NCBI GenBank assembly: GCA_040881665.1
Contig: JBBECT010000005.1
Coordinates: forward strand, 202,138-266,137
From: Actinomycetota bacterium
GTDB lineage: Bacteria; Actinomycetota; UBA4738; HRBIN12
Length of the DNA stretch: 64,000 bases
Reading direction: 5' to 3'
Shown: positions 1-8,686 of the stretch, one piece after another
Position numbering within the stretch: position 1 is the first letter of the stretch
Layout of the letters: each line of letters begins with the position of its first letter
Notes under the pieces: model-generated
Seen by the model: the letters and a program-made list of their open reading frames with translations, nothing else
What the model was told of the DNA's origin: nothing
The model's database searches: none
Translations under genes and position numbers: made by a program

Positions 1-1
1 G

Positions 2-457
2 CTGTCGATCGGCGCCGTGATCGTCGGCATCCTCGTACTGTTCGTAGCGTTCACGATCGGCGGCTGGGTCGCCGGACGCATCGCGCGCTACGACGGGATC
101 CGCAACGGTGCGATGACCGCGGTCTGGTTCCTCGTGCTCGGCGCGATCCTGGCCGCTCTCGGCGCGTGGGCAGCCGTCGAGTACAACGTCTTGGTCGCTG
201 CAGACTTGCCGAACTGGTTCGATCGCTGGTTCAACACCGACGAAGTGACGACCGGTGCGGTGATCAGCGGGATCGTCGCGATCGTGGCTGTCTTCACCGG
301 CGGCATCCTCGGCGGGCTCTGGGGTGAGCGTTACCACCGGAAAGCCGATCGATACCTCGTCGATCGCGCCCGAGACCCCGTCCGGGACGTCGACCCGTTC
401 CGCGAGGATCGCGTCGTCGAGGGCGACCGCCAACGAGATACCCGCTTCGGCCGCTGA
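2..457 (+). CDS. 5'-partial small membrane protein, function unknown
   Basis: The reading frame is open from the window edge, so the true start may lie upstream; GTG at 17 is the first visible start. The visible protein has three hydrophobic segments (roughly residues 1-20, 30-55 and 85-105 counted from position 17). The first carries glycine-rich helix packing (GGWVAGRIAR), and the third ends in GGILGGLWGERYHRKADR. A charged, Arg/Asp-rich tail of about 40 residues follows and is probably cytoplasmic. I recognise no family. A strong hairpin follows the stop, so it probably ends its own transcription unit and is unrelated to sqdB downstream. Confidence 0.7.
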   Translation: MSIGAVIVGILVLFVAFTIGGWVAGRIARYDGIRNGAMTAVWFLVLGAILAALGAWAAVEYNVLVAADLPNWFDRWFNTDEVTTGAVISGIVAIVAVFTGGILGGLWGERYHRKADRYLVDRARDPVRDVDPFREDRVVEGDRQRDTRFGR

Positions 458-490
458 CGTTCCCTGGCCGGACCCTTGACCGGTCCGCTC

Positions 491-521
491 GAAAGCCGTC
501 CCGTGCCGTGGGGCGGCTTTC
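491..521 (+). terminator. Terminator-like hairpin after the first gene
   Basis: GAAAGCCGTCCC (491-502) pairs with GGGGCGGCTTTC (510-521), a 12-bp stem with one G-T wobble and a 7-nt loop. No clear U-tract follows, which is common for actinobacterial terminators. It lies 33 nt after the stop of the partial membrane protein and isolates it from sqdB. Confidence 0.6.
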
Positions 522-602
522 GTGTGTGTCAGGAGGTTCCGCCGTCCACTCCGGCGAACGCCATCGCACCCCCACCGCCCGTCCGGGATATCCGGGTCAT
601 CG

Positions 603-1876
<1,274 letters not shown>

Positions 1877-1903
1877 GCCCCGCAGCCCGTCGGCGGTGAC
1901 CGT

Positions 1904-2950
1904 ATGAGCGCGCTCCGGATCCTCGGTGCGATCCTCGCGGTCGCTCTGTTCTTCATCTCCGTCGTCCGCTACCGCCGGCGCCAGATCTCCCGGCTCAGCC
2001 TCGTGATCGGCTGGATCATCGCGACGGGCGTCGTGTTGCTCGCGCTCGACCCGAACCTCTTCAATCCGCTGTTCGACACCTTCAACTTCCAACCGGGGAG
2101 CGGCCGACGGCTGGACGCCGTACTCCTCGTCGCGGTCGCCGTGTTGTTCGCCCTCCTGCTTCGCACCCAGGCCCAGGCCGACTCGAACGAACGCAGCATC
2201 CGTCTGCTCGTCGAAGCCCTCGCCCAGAAGGAGTTCGATTGGGACGCGGCGCGAGCGCTCCTTCCCGGAAGGAAGATCGCGACCGTCTCCCCCGCGTTCA
2301 ACGAGGAAGAGAACCTCGGTGAGGTACTCCGGCGGATCCCCCGGGAGCTGGAGGGCTATCAGGTGATCTCGATCGTCGTCGACGACGGTTCGGAGGACGC
2401 CACCGTCGAGGTCGCTCGTGCCGGCGGGGCGCTCGTCGCGAGCAACCCGATCCGCCGAGGTGGTGGATTGGCCCTGCGCGTGGGGTACGACATCGCGATC
2501 GAGCTCGGAGCGGACATCGTCGTGACGGTCGACGCCGACGGACAGCACATGCCCGAGGAGCTGCCCGTGATGATCGAGCCGATCCTCGCGGGCCGGGCCG
2601 ACTACGTGAACGGCTCACGACTGCTCGGAGAGTTCGAGTCCGAGAGCACGATCCGACACATCGGCGTGCACTTCTTCTCGTGGCTGACCACGATCCTCAC
2701 CGGCCAGCGGATCACCGACATCTCGTCGGGTTACCGGGCGGCCACGACAGACCTCCTCCGCAAGCTCGTGCTCGAGCAAGATCAGTTCTGGACGAGCGAG
2801 GTCCTGATCGAGGCACTCCGGCACCGAGCGAGGATCGTCGAGGTCCCCGTGACGATCGAGGCGCGCAAGGGTGGCAAGTCCAAGAAGCCGAAGTCGCTGA
2901 AGTACGGCTACCACTTCGGCAAGGCGATCCTGCAGACCTGGCTGCGCTGA
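1904..2950 (+). CDS. DUF2304-type membrane anchor fused to a family 2 glycosyltransferase
   Basis: 348 aa. Residues 1-90 hold three hydrophobic segments (about 3-20, 32-48, 71-87) resembling DUF2304, a membrane domain usually encoded as a separate small protein beside GT2 enzymes. Residues 124-330 are a GT-A glycosyltransferase of the dolichyl-phosphate-mannose-synthase type: VSPAFNEEENLGEV (128-141), VVDDGSEDAT (158-167) and the metal/nucleotide motif DADGQ (210-214). The tail is basic (KGGKSKKPKS). It follows sqdB closely and is probably co-transcribed, so UDP-sulfoquinovose or a polyprenyl-phosphate sugar is a plausible substrate. Known sulfolipid synthases (SqdX/SQD2) are GT4 enzymes, so a direct SQDG-synthase role is not supported. 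Confidence 0.85.
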   Translation: MSALRILGAILAVALFFISVVRYRRRQISRLSLVIGWIIATGVVLLALDPNLFNPLFDTFNFQPGSGRRLDAVLLVAVAVLFALLLRTQAQADSNERSIRLLVEALAQKEFDWDAARALLPGRKIATVSPAFNEEENLGEVLRRIPRELEGYQVISIVVDDGSEDATVEVARAGGALVASNPIRRGGGLALRVGYDIAIELGADIVVTVDADGQHMPEELPVMIEPILAGRADYVNGSRLLGEFESESTIRHIGVHFFSWLTTILTGQRITDISSGYRAATTDLLRKLVLEQDQFWTSEVLIEALRHRARIVEVPVTIEARKGGKSKKPKSLKYGYHFGKAILQTWLR

Positions 2951-2954
2951 GTCC

Positions 2955-5339
2955 CTAGCCGCGCCAGGCGGCCACCTCGTCGACGATCATGTCGTAGGCG
3001 CGCCCGATCGTGCCGTCGCCGATCCGGATCCGACCGATCGCGCTGGGGCCCAGGGCCTTCTTGCCGGAGAGCGCTCCCACCTTCACGCCGTCGAGCCTCG
3101 TCACGAGCTTCTTCACCGTGCCGTCGACCCTCGCTCGGACGCGCAGCACATGCGCGTTCCCGTCGTCGACCAGCCGGCGCGAAACGGTCTGGCTGCCGTT
3201 CGCCTGCTCCGTGAGGGCGAGGTAGCCGGCCTGCGTGACGAAAAGGGTTGCGCCGGTCGCCCCGCCCGACGCCGCGCGGAGGGCCAGGAGATCGACGGCG
3301 TTGCTCCCGTGATCAAGAAGCCGGAACGTCGCCTCGGTCACCAGATCCGGTTCCGGCGCCGAGAGATCGCGATACGCGTAGCCGCGGGCGGCGCCGTTCA
3401 CATCGAAGCGCACCGCACGCGTCCCTCGGCTGCCGCCACCGTCGACGACGACGCCACCGGTCGTCGATGTCCATGTCGCCAACCCCCCACTCTCGAAGCC
3501 GTCGGCGAAGAGCGCGGCCGGGATCGAGACCTCCAGCGGTGCACCGAAGGCCGACGTGTGCCCGGCCGTGTCCCGCGCGCGGACCGTGTAGAGGTACGTC
3601 TCACCCGGGACCACGGTCTCGTCGGCGAACGACGAGGCAGCCCCGGTTCCGAGCAGGATGCCGTTGCGGGCGATGTCGTAGCCCACCACCCCGATGTCGT
3701 CCGTGGCCTCGTTCCACGCCAGCTCCGCATGGAACCGGTCGGCGACCGAGACCCGCAGGCCACCGGGAATCGATGGAGGTGCGTCGTCGGTGGGCGTCGT
3801 CACCGAGACACGGTCCGAAGACCGCGACAGGTTGCCGGCCGCATCAAGCGCACGGACCCGGTAGGCGTACGTCGTCTCCGACTCGAGGCCTGCGTCGGTC
3901 GCGGCGGTCGGCCAGGTCGGCACCTCGTCGATCTGCTCGCCGTCGCGGTAGATCCGGTAGCCGGTGACGCCCACGTCATCGGTCGACGCCGTCCAATCCA
4001 GCAGGACGGACCTCGGACCCGACGCGGTCGCCGTCAGATCCGCCGGCGACGACGGAGGCTCCTCGTCGGGAACCGGTGAGCACGCGAAGCTGCCCGAGTC
4101 GGCGACGGTGCCGTCCGTGCGGCGCCAGGACCAGTCCGCTCCCGTCGCGCCGAGCTCGAACCGCAGTGCGCCGCGTGTGTGTTCCAGTCCGAAGGCCATA
4201 CGCGCATCGGTGCGTCGGAACGCATAGGTCGGGTGCCCGCCGGTTCCGCTGATGAACTGGCGGATCCCGTCGGCGTCGAGCGCACCGCTCGGACCGATCG
4301 GGCGCCATCGCTGGTAGCCGTGATCGTGGCCGTGGAGCGTGACGTCGACGCCGTGCTCGGCGAGCAGCTGCCAGATCGGCTGCATCCAGTCGGCGCCGGG
4401 CGTGTACTTCCCGACCGTGAACCGCGGCTGGTGCCAGAACGCGAGGGTGCAGGCGCGGCGGGTCGTCGTCAACTCGTCCCGCAGCCACTCGTACTGAGCG
4501 GAACCGACCTCGTGGCCGTGAAAGTCCTTGTTCGCGTCGAGGCTGATCACGCGCCAATCCCCTGCGTCGAACGCGTAGAAGGGCTCGACCCCCCAGTATT
4601 CGAAGTAGGGCTCTCCGTCGTTCGACAGGTACTCGTGGTTGCCGGGAGTCGGAGCCGTGATGTCGTGCAGGCGGGCGAAGTTCTTGCCGGGAGGCCCGTA
4701 CCAGCTCGCGAACTCCGCGTGCGTTCCCGTCGCGTACACGTCCCCCAAGTAGAGGAACGCGTCGGGATCCCAGGACTCGATCAACGAGAGCACCGCGGGG
4801 GCGGCGGTCTGGCTCCCGGCGCCGTCGCCGACAGCCGCGAGAACCACCGGCTCGCCGGTCGGCGGGACGCTCGGTTCCTCGAAGGTCACCGACGGGCCCG
4901 GGTCACCGGCGTTCCCGTTGTCGAAGGTCAGCGATACGCGGGCGCGAGCGCTCGTGAACGAACCGGAGGTGTCGACGTCGGCGGACACGCCGAGTTCGTT
5001 CGACCCGTCGGGATAGCGATCGGTCGGCAGCACGAACCGGTACGGTGCGACCTGATCGATGATGATCGCCTGTCCGCCGAGGAACGCGCGGATCTGTTCC
5101 ACGTTGGCCCCGTCCGACACGTCCACGGTGACCTGGACCGGCACGGCACCCGACACCGTGACTTCGGACTCGGGAGAGGTGATACACACCTCGACGGTGA
5201 CGCCGTTGCCGGGACCGCTCGTGCGGCACGCGGCCTGTCCGCCGAGGGCCGCCGCGGGGATCCCGGCTGCCGCCAACGCGAGCACCAGCGCGGTGACGAG
5301 CCTGCGCGACCGGGGTGGCGCGGTCCGACCCCGGTTCAA
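2955..5339 (-). CDS. Secreted metallophosphoesterase with two fibronectin type III domains
   Basis: Start chosen as TTG at 5339, which overlaps the stop of the upstream paralogue as TTGA, giving 794 aa and a clean signal peptide (RRLVTALVLALAAAGIPAAA) near the N-terminus. Order: an Ig-like region, a calcineurin-type phosphoesterase domain (GDVY, GNHEY, FWHQPRF, GHDHGYQR metal-ligand blocks), two FN3 domains beginning PPSSPADLTA and PPSIPGGLRV, and a C-terminal beta-rich domain starting near FADGFESGGL. It is an extracellular phosphatase or nucleotidase/phosphodiesterase; the substrate is unknown. It shares the N-terminal two thirds with its upstream neighbour and adds the FN3 and C-terminal domains, so a tandem duplication is likely. 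It ends 4 nt from the convergent glycosyltransferase. Confidence 0.85.
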   Translation of the reverse strand: MNRGRTAPPRSRRLVTALVLALAAAGIPAAALGGQAACRTSGPGNGVTVEVCITSPESEVTVSGAVPVQVTVDVSDGANVEQIRAFLGGQAIIIDQVAPYRFVLPTDRYPDGSNELGVSADVDTSGSFTSARARVSLTFDNGNAGDPGPSVTFEEPSVPPTGEPVVLAAVGDGAGSQTAAPAVLSLIESWDPDAFLYLGDVYATGTHAEFASWYGPPGKNFARLHDITAPTPGNHEYLSNDGEPYFEYWGVEPFYAFDAGDWRVISLDANKDFHGHEVGSAQYEWLRDELTTTRRACTLAFWHQPRFTVGKYTPGADWMQPIWQLLAEHGVDVTLHGHDHGYQRWRPIGPSGALDADGIRQFISGTGGHPTYAFRRTDARMAFGLEHTRGALRFELGATGADWSWRRTDGTVADSGSFACSPVPDEEPPSSPADLTATASGPRSVLLDWTASTDDVGVTGYRIYRDGEQIDEVPTWPTAATDAGLESETTYAYRVRALDAAGNLSRSSDRVSVTTPTDDAPPSIPGGLRVSVADRFHAELAWNEATDDIGVVGYDIARNGILLGTGAASSFADETVVPGETYLYTVRARDTAGHTSAFGAPLEVSIPAALFADGFESGGLATWTSTTGGVVVDGGGSRGTRAVRFDVNGAARGYAYRDLSAPEPDLVTEATFRLLDHGSNAVDLLALRAASGGATGATLFVTQAGYLALTEQANGSQTVSRRLVDDGNAHVLRVRARVDGTVKKLVTRLDGVKVGALSGKKALGPSAIGRIRIGDGTIGRAYDMIVDEVAAWRG

Positions 5340-6679
5340 CGACCCCCCGATCCGGGCGAGCTCTCGGCCATCAGAGCGTCGTCGGCCGGCGCCGTGGGCG
5401 GCAACTGGTCCGAGACCGAACACGGGAACTTCCCGGAATCGAGCACGGTGCCGTTCGGTTTGACGAAGGAATACAACGCGCGGTCGGCCCGCAGCTCGAG
5501 CCTAAGCGCACCGTCGGTGTTCCCGACCGCGAAGGCGGTCCGTGGATCGTTGCGCTGGATCGCGTACGTCTCGTGTCCACCCGTCCCGACGATGAACTGC
5601 CGGACGCCGTCCTTGCTCTGCGTGCCGTTGCTTCCCAGCGGCTTCCAACGCTGATAGTTGTGATCGTGGCCCGTGAGGAGCACGTCGACGCCGTGGGTGG
5701 TCAGCAGCGACCAGATCGACTGGAGCCACGGTGAGCCCGTGTACTTGCCCACCGAGTACCGCGGATGATGGGCCGAGACGAGGGTGCACGCCGGCGTGCC
5801 GCCCTCGAGTTCCGCGCGGAGCCACTCGAACTGCGGCGATCCGGGGAGGTACTGTCCGAAGTCCTTCGTCGAGTCGAGCACGATCACCCGCCACGCTCCC
5901 GCGTCGAACGCATAGGCGTGGGGAACCCCGTTCCAGTAGTCGAAATACGGTTGCGCGTTCTCGGTGAGGTACTCGTGGTTGCCGAGCGTCGGGGCCGTCA
6001 CGTCCCGGAAGACCGACCACGCCTGGCCGTTCGATCCGTACCAGCTTGCGAATTCCTCACGCGACCCGTCGTCGTAGACATCGCCCGTGTACAGGAACAG
6101 GTCCGGATCCCATGTGGCGATGCGGTCGATCACGCGCTGGGCCCGCGAACCTCCATCGGCTCCGTCCCCCACGCTCCCCACGACGATCCGCGAGCCGTGG
6201 ACGGTGGGCGGGTCGAACCCGGAGGTCGGACCCGGCGTGCTTGCGTTGCCGTTGTCGAAGCCCACACCGATGCGCGTCCATCCCGAGAGCACCGGGTGCA
6301 TCGTCGTGCCGATGACCGCTCGGGCACGGAGGCGATAGGAGCCGTCTGCGTAGCGGTCGGTGGGGATCTGGAACTCCCAGGGCTCCTCGCCGTCGTCGAT
6401 CACCGTGACGCCCTCGATCGACGCCTGCAGACCAATCACCGGCGTGTCGTTCGAGACCGACACCGTCGCACGCACCCGCTCGAGACCGGACAAGGCCTCC
6501 CCGTCCGATGGTTCGAGGAGGCAGACCTGGACGTTCGCCGACCCGGCGGAAGTCGTCCGACACGTCGACCCCGTGCCTGCGGCGGCCGGCCCGATCGCCG
6601 GAGACCCCCCGAGCATCAACGCCACCACGCACAGCGAGGCGATCGGAACCGATGCTCTCCGTATCCGCACCCGCCGCAT
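5336..6679 (-). CDS. Secreted metallophosphoesterase, short paralogue
   Basis: 447 aa from ATG 6679; a much longer open frame upstream is antisense read-through and is not used. A signal peptide follows the basic start (MRRVRIRR, then a hydrophobic run to about residue 35). An Ig-like segment precedes the calcineurin-type domain with VGDGADGG, YTGDVYDDG, GNHEY, SAHHPRY and GHDHNYQR. The protein stops right after the catalytic domain, unlike its downstream paralogue. The stop shares bases with the TTG start of that paralogue, so the two are probably translationally coupled. Extracellular phosphohydrolase; substrate unknown. Confidence 0.85.
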   Translation of the reverse strand: MRRVRIRRASVPIASLCVVALMLGGSPAIGPAAAGTGSTCRTTSAGSANVQVCLLEPSDGEALSGLERVRATVSVSNDTPVIGLQASIEGVTVIDDGEEPWEFQIPTDRYADGSYRLRARAVIGTTMHPVLSGWTRIGVGFDNGNASTPGPTSGFDPPTVHGSRIVVGSVGDGADGGSRAQRVIDRIATWDPDLFLYTGDVYDDGSREEFASWYGSNGQAWSVFRDVTAPTLGNHEYLTENAQPYFDYWNGVPHAYAFDAGAWRVIVLDSTKDFGQYLPGSPQFEWLRAELEGGTPACTLVSAHHPRYSVGKYTGSPWLQSIWSLLTTHGVDVLLTGHDHNYQRWKPLGSNGTQSKDGVRQFIVGTGGHETYAIQRNDPRTAFAVGNTDGALRLELRADRALYSFVKPNGTVLDSGKFPCSVSDQLPPTAPADDALMAESSPGSGGR

Positions 6680-6780
6680 CTCCCCAGGGTACGGACAGAT
6701 GGGGAGGAGGGTCAAGCGAGTTCCGTAGGCCGATGGTCTGACGCGGTTCGGCGTTCGGCGGTTCGGCGGTGCAGGAGCTC

Positions 6781-7866
6781 TCAGGCTCCGGTCGACTCTC
6801 CGGCGCCTCCCGCCGCCTCGGCCGCCCAGCTTCCGAACGCGCCCCAGAAGGGATCGAGGCCGGGGTGACGGAGCGGCTGGGCGCCCTGCGGGGTCTCGAG
6901 CACCCGCCCCGAGGCGGGCTCGGTGATCTCCCCGACGACCGCGGCATCGATCCCCTCGCCGGTGAGGGCAGCGACGAACGCGTCCGCTCGCCCCGGCGTG
7001 ACCGTCGCCAGGAGTGTTCCCTCGGAGATCGACACGTACGGATCGATCCCGACGTGGTCGCAGACCGCGAGAACCTCGGGCCGCACCGGGATCGCCGAGC
7101 GGTCGATCCGCATCCCGACCCCCGCGGCGTCGGCGACCTCGAGGAGCCCCCCGAGCACGCCGCCTTCGGTCGCATCGTGCATCGAGGTCACTCCCCGGTG
7201 GCGGAGCCCGAACGCCGCCGCGACCCTCGCCTCGGGAACGACCGTCATCTGCTCGAACAAGGCGTCGGCCGCTCGCATCATGTCGTGGCCGACGCCCTTT
7301 GCGACCCGGTCGGGAAACGTCGCCGCGAACAGTGCGGTCGCTTCGATCGCCGCCCCCTTCGTGACGACGACCATGTCGCCGGGAACGGCCATCGTCGGCG
7401 TGACGAACGCGTCGTCCGGCCCGATGGCCATGCACGTCGCTCCTCCGACCATCGGCCACGAACACCCGTCGTAGCGCGCGGTATGGCCGGTGACGACGGC
7501 GATACCGAGCGCTTCGCAGGTCCGGTGGAACGCGTCCCATAGCAGGGTCAGGTCCGTATCGCTCACCTCCGGGGGCAGGTTCAGGTCGACCGACATCCAC
7601 CGGATCGGAAGACCGCTCGTCGAGGCGTCCGAGGCGAGGATGTGGACGGCGAACCATGCGGCGCGTTCCCACCCATAGGCCGGAACGATGAAGATCGGGT
7701 CCGCGGTCATCGCCATCGCCACGCCGTCGGCGACCCGCACCACACCGACGTCGACGCCGTGACGTGGTCCGACGAGCACGTCCCGATCGAGGGCCCCGAG
7801 GCGGCGCAGGATCACCTGCTCGAACAGCTCGGCGGTCGCCTTGCCCGTGCGTTGTTCGTCGATCAC
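6781..7866 (-). CDS. AIR-synthase-related (HypE/ThiL-superfamily) protein in the thiamine operon
   Basis: 361 aa with the AIR-synthase two-domain fold: an N-terminal nucleotide-binding half (MTADPIF, then WMSVDLNLPPE) and a C-terminal half with HDATEGGVLGGLLEVADAAG, a hallmark of the PurM/HypE/SelD/ThiL superfamily. It lacks the usual ThiL signature blocks as I know them and has no SelD-type Cys/Sec motif, so neither name is safe. ATG 7866 overlaps the thiE stop by 4 nt (ATGA), so it is translationally coupled to thiE and falls under the same TPP riboswitch. A role in thiamine phosphate metabolism is inferred from context only. Confidence 0.75.
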   Translation of the reverse strand: MIDEQRTGKATAELFEQVILRRLGALDRDVLVGPRHGVDVGVVRVADGVAMAMTADPIFIVPAYGWERAAWFAVHILASDASTSGLPIRWMSVDLNLPPEVSDTDLTLLWDAFHRTCEALGIAVVTGHTARYDGCSWPMVGGATCMAIGPDDAFVTPTMAVPGDMVVVTKGAAIEATALFAATFPDRVAKGVGHDMMRAADALFEQMTVVPEARVAAAFGLRHRGVTSMHDATEGGVLGGLLEVADAAGVGMRIDRSAIPVRPEVLAVCDHVGIDPYVSISEGTLLATVTPGRADAFVAALTGEGIDAAVVGEITEPASGRVLETPQGAQPLRHPGLDPFWGAFGSWAAEAAGGAGESTGA

Positions 7867-8546
7867 GTCCGCGCCTGCTCCCCGGACGGCGCCGGGCCGG
7901 CGCCGTCCGGGCGCGAGGCGCCGCCGCCCGACCGCGCTGCGACCACCCGGACGAGCGAGCGGGTCGCGGCGACCGGGTCGTAGGCCGCCCCGACCGACGA
8001 CACGACGGCGATCCCGGCGGCACCGGCACCGAGCACCTCACCGGCGTTCGTGGCATCGATCCCGCCGATCCCGACCACGGGCAGCTTCGTTGCTGCCGCG
8101 ATCGCCCGCAATCCGGCCACCCCGACCGGCTTGGCCTGCGGTTTGGTCCCCGTCGACCAGACGACGACGCCGAGGTAGTCCGCGTCAAAATCCTCGGCCT
8201 CCCGCGCCTGAGCGACGTCGCTGACGCTGATCCCGAGGATCCGTTCGGAACCGAGCATCCGGCGCGCACCGTGCGGCCCGTCCTCCTGCCCCAGATGCAC
8301 GCCCGTCGCGCCACTGGAGATCGCAACGTCGATGCGGTCGTTGACGATCCCCGGGATCCCCGCGGTCCGGCACAGCTCCGCGAACGCGCGCGCCGTGACC
8401 TGCAGCACAGGATCGGGCAGATCGGGCGCCCGCAATTGGAGCATCGTCGCGCCGCCCTCGATCGCCGCCCGCACGACGTCGAGGTGGCCCCGGCCGGGCA
8501 CGAGGCCGTCCGAGGTCAATACGTAGACGTCCGGGTGCACTTCCAT
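7863..8546 (-). CDS. thiE: Thiamine-phosphate synthase
   Basis: 227 aa. Joins HMP-pyrophosphate and the thiazole phosphate to thiamine monophosphate in the cytosol. TIM-barrel motifs: GATMLQLRAPD (substrate/phosphate), NDRIDVAISSGATGVHLGQED, an altered VWSTGTK block where VFxTxTK is usual, and the C-terminal phosphate loop VVGIGGIDATNAGEVLGAGAAGIAV. The last 20 residues are a low-complexity extension. It is preceded by a TPP riboswitch that includes its ribosome-binding site, and followed by the coupled AIR-synthase-like gene. Confidence 0.93.
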   Translation of the reverse strand: MEVHPDVYVLTSDGLVPGRGHLDVVRAAIEGGATMLQLRAPDLPDPVLQVTARAFAELCRTAGIPGIVNDRIDVAISSGATGVHLGQEDGPHGARRMLGSERILGISVSDVAQAREAEDFDADYLGVVVWSTGTKPQAKPVGVAGLRAIAAATKLPVVGIGGIDATNAGEVLGAGAAGIAVVSSVGAAYDPVAATRSLVRVVAARSGGGASRPDGAGPAPSGEQART

Positions 8547-8555
8547 GCGTTGAGC

Positions 8556-8646
8556 GTCCCTCCGCCAGCATTACCTGGATCAGGTTCGTCGGGTCGCCGA
8601 CGCTGCCTGCAGCCGGCCTCTCAGCCCGGTTCCGCCCGAGCTCCCC
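8556..8646 (-). promoter_or_regulatory. TPP riboswitch (THI element)
   Basis: On the minus strand the conserved THI-box blocks are present in order: GGGCTGAGAGG (about 8630-8620), then GAACCTGATC and GGTAATGCTGGCGGAGGGA (about 8588-8557). The GGAGGG that serves as Shine-Dalgarno for thiE (ATG 8546) is the 3' edge of the element, so TPP binding would most simply block translation initiation rather than terminate transcription. Confidence 0.95.
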
Positions 8647-8686
8647 TGGTCGAGCGGATGATAGCACAGCGCCGGGACCCCCGCGC

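Noticed and set aside
6781-7866. selD, to supply the selenoprotein
   Set aside because: AIR-synthase fold fits, but there is no SelD-type N-terminal Cys/Sec-Gly-Cys-Lys motif, and the TPP riboswitch points to thiamine.
6680-8326. N-terminal extension of the short phosphoesterase to 996 aa
   Set aside because: The extra part is Arg-rich shadow of the AIR-synthase-like and thiE genes; the signal peptide marks the start at 6679.
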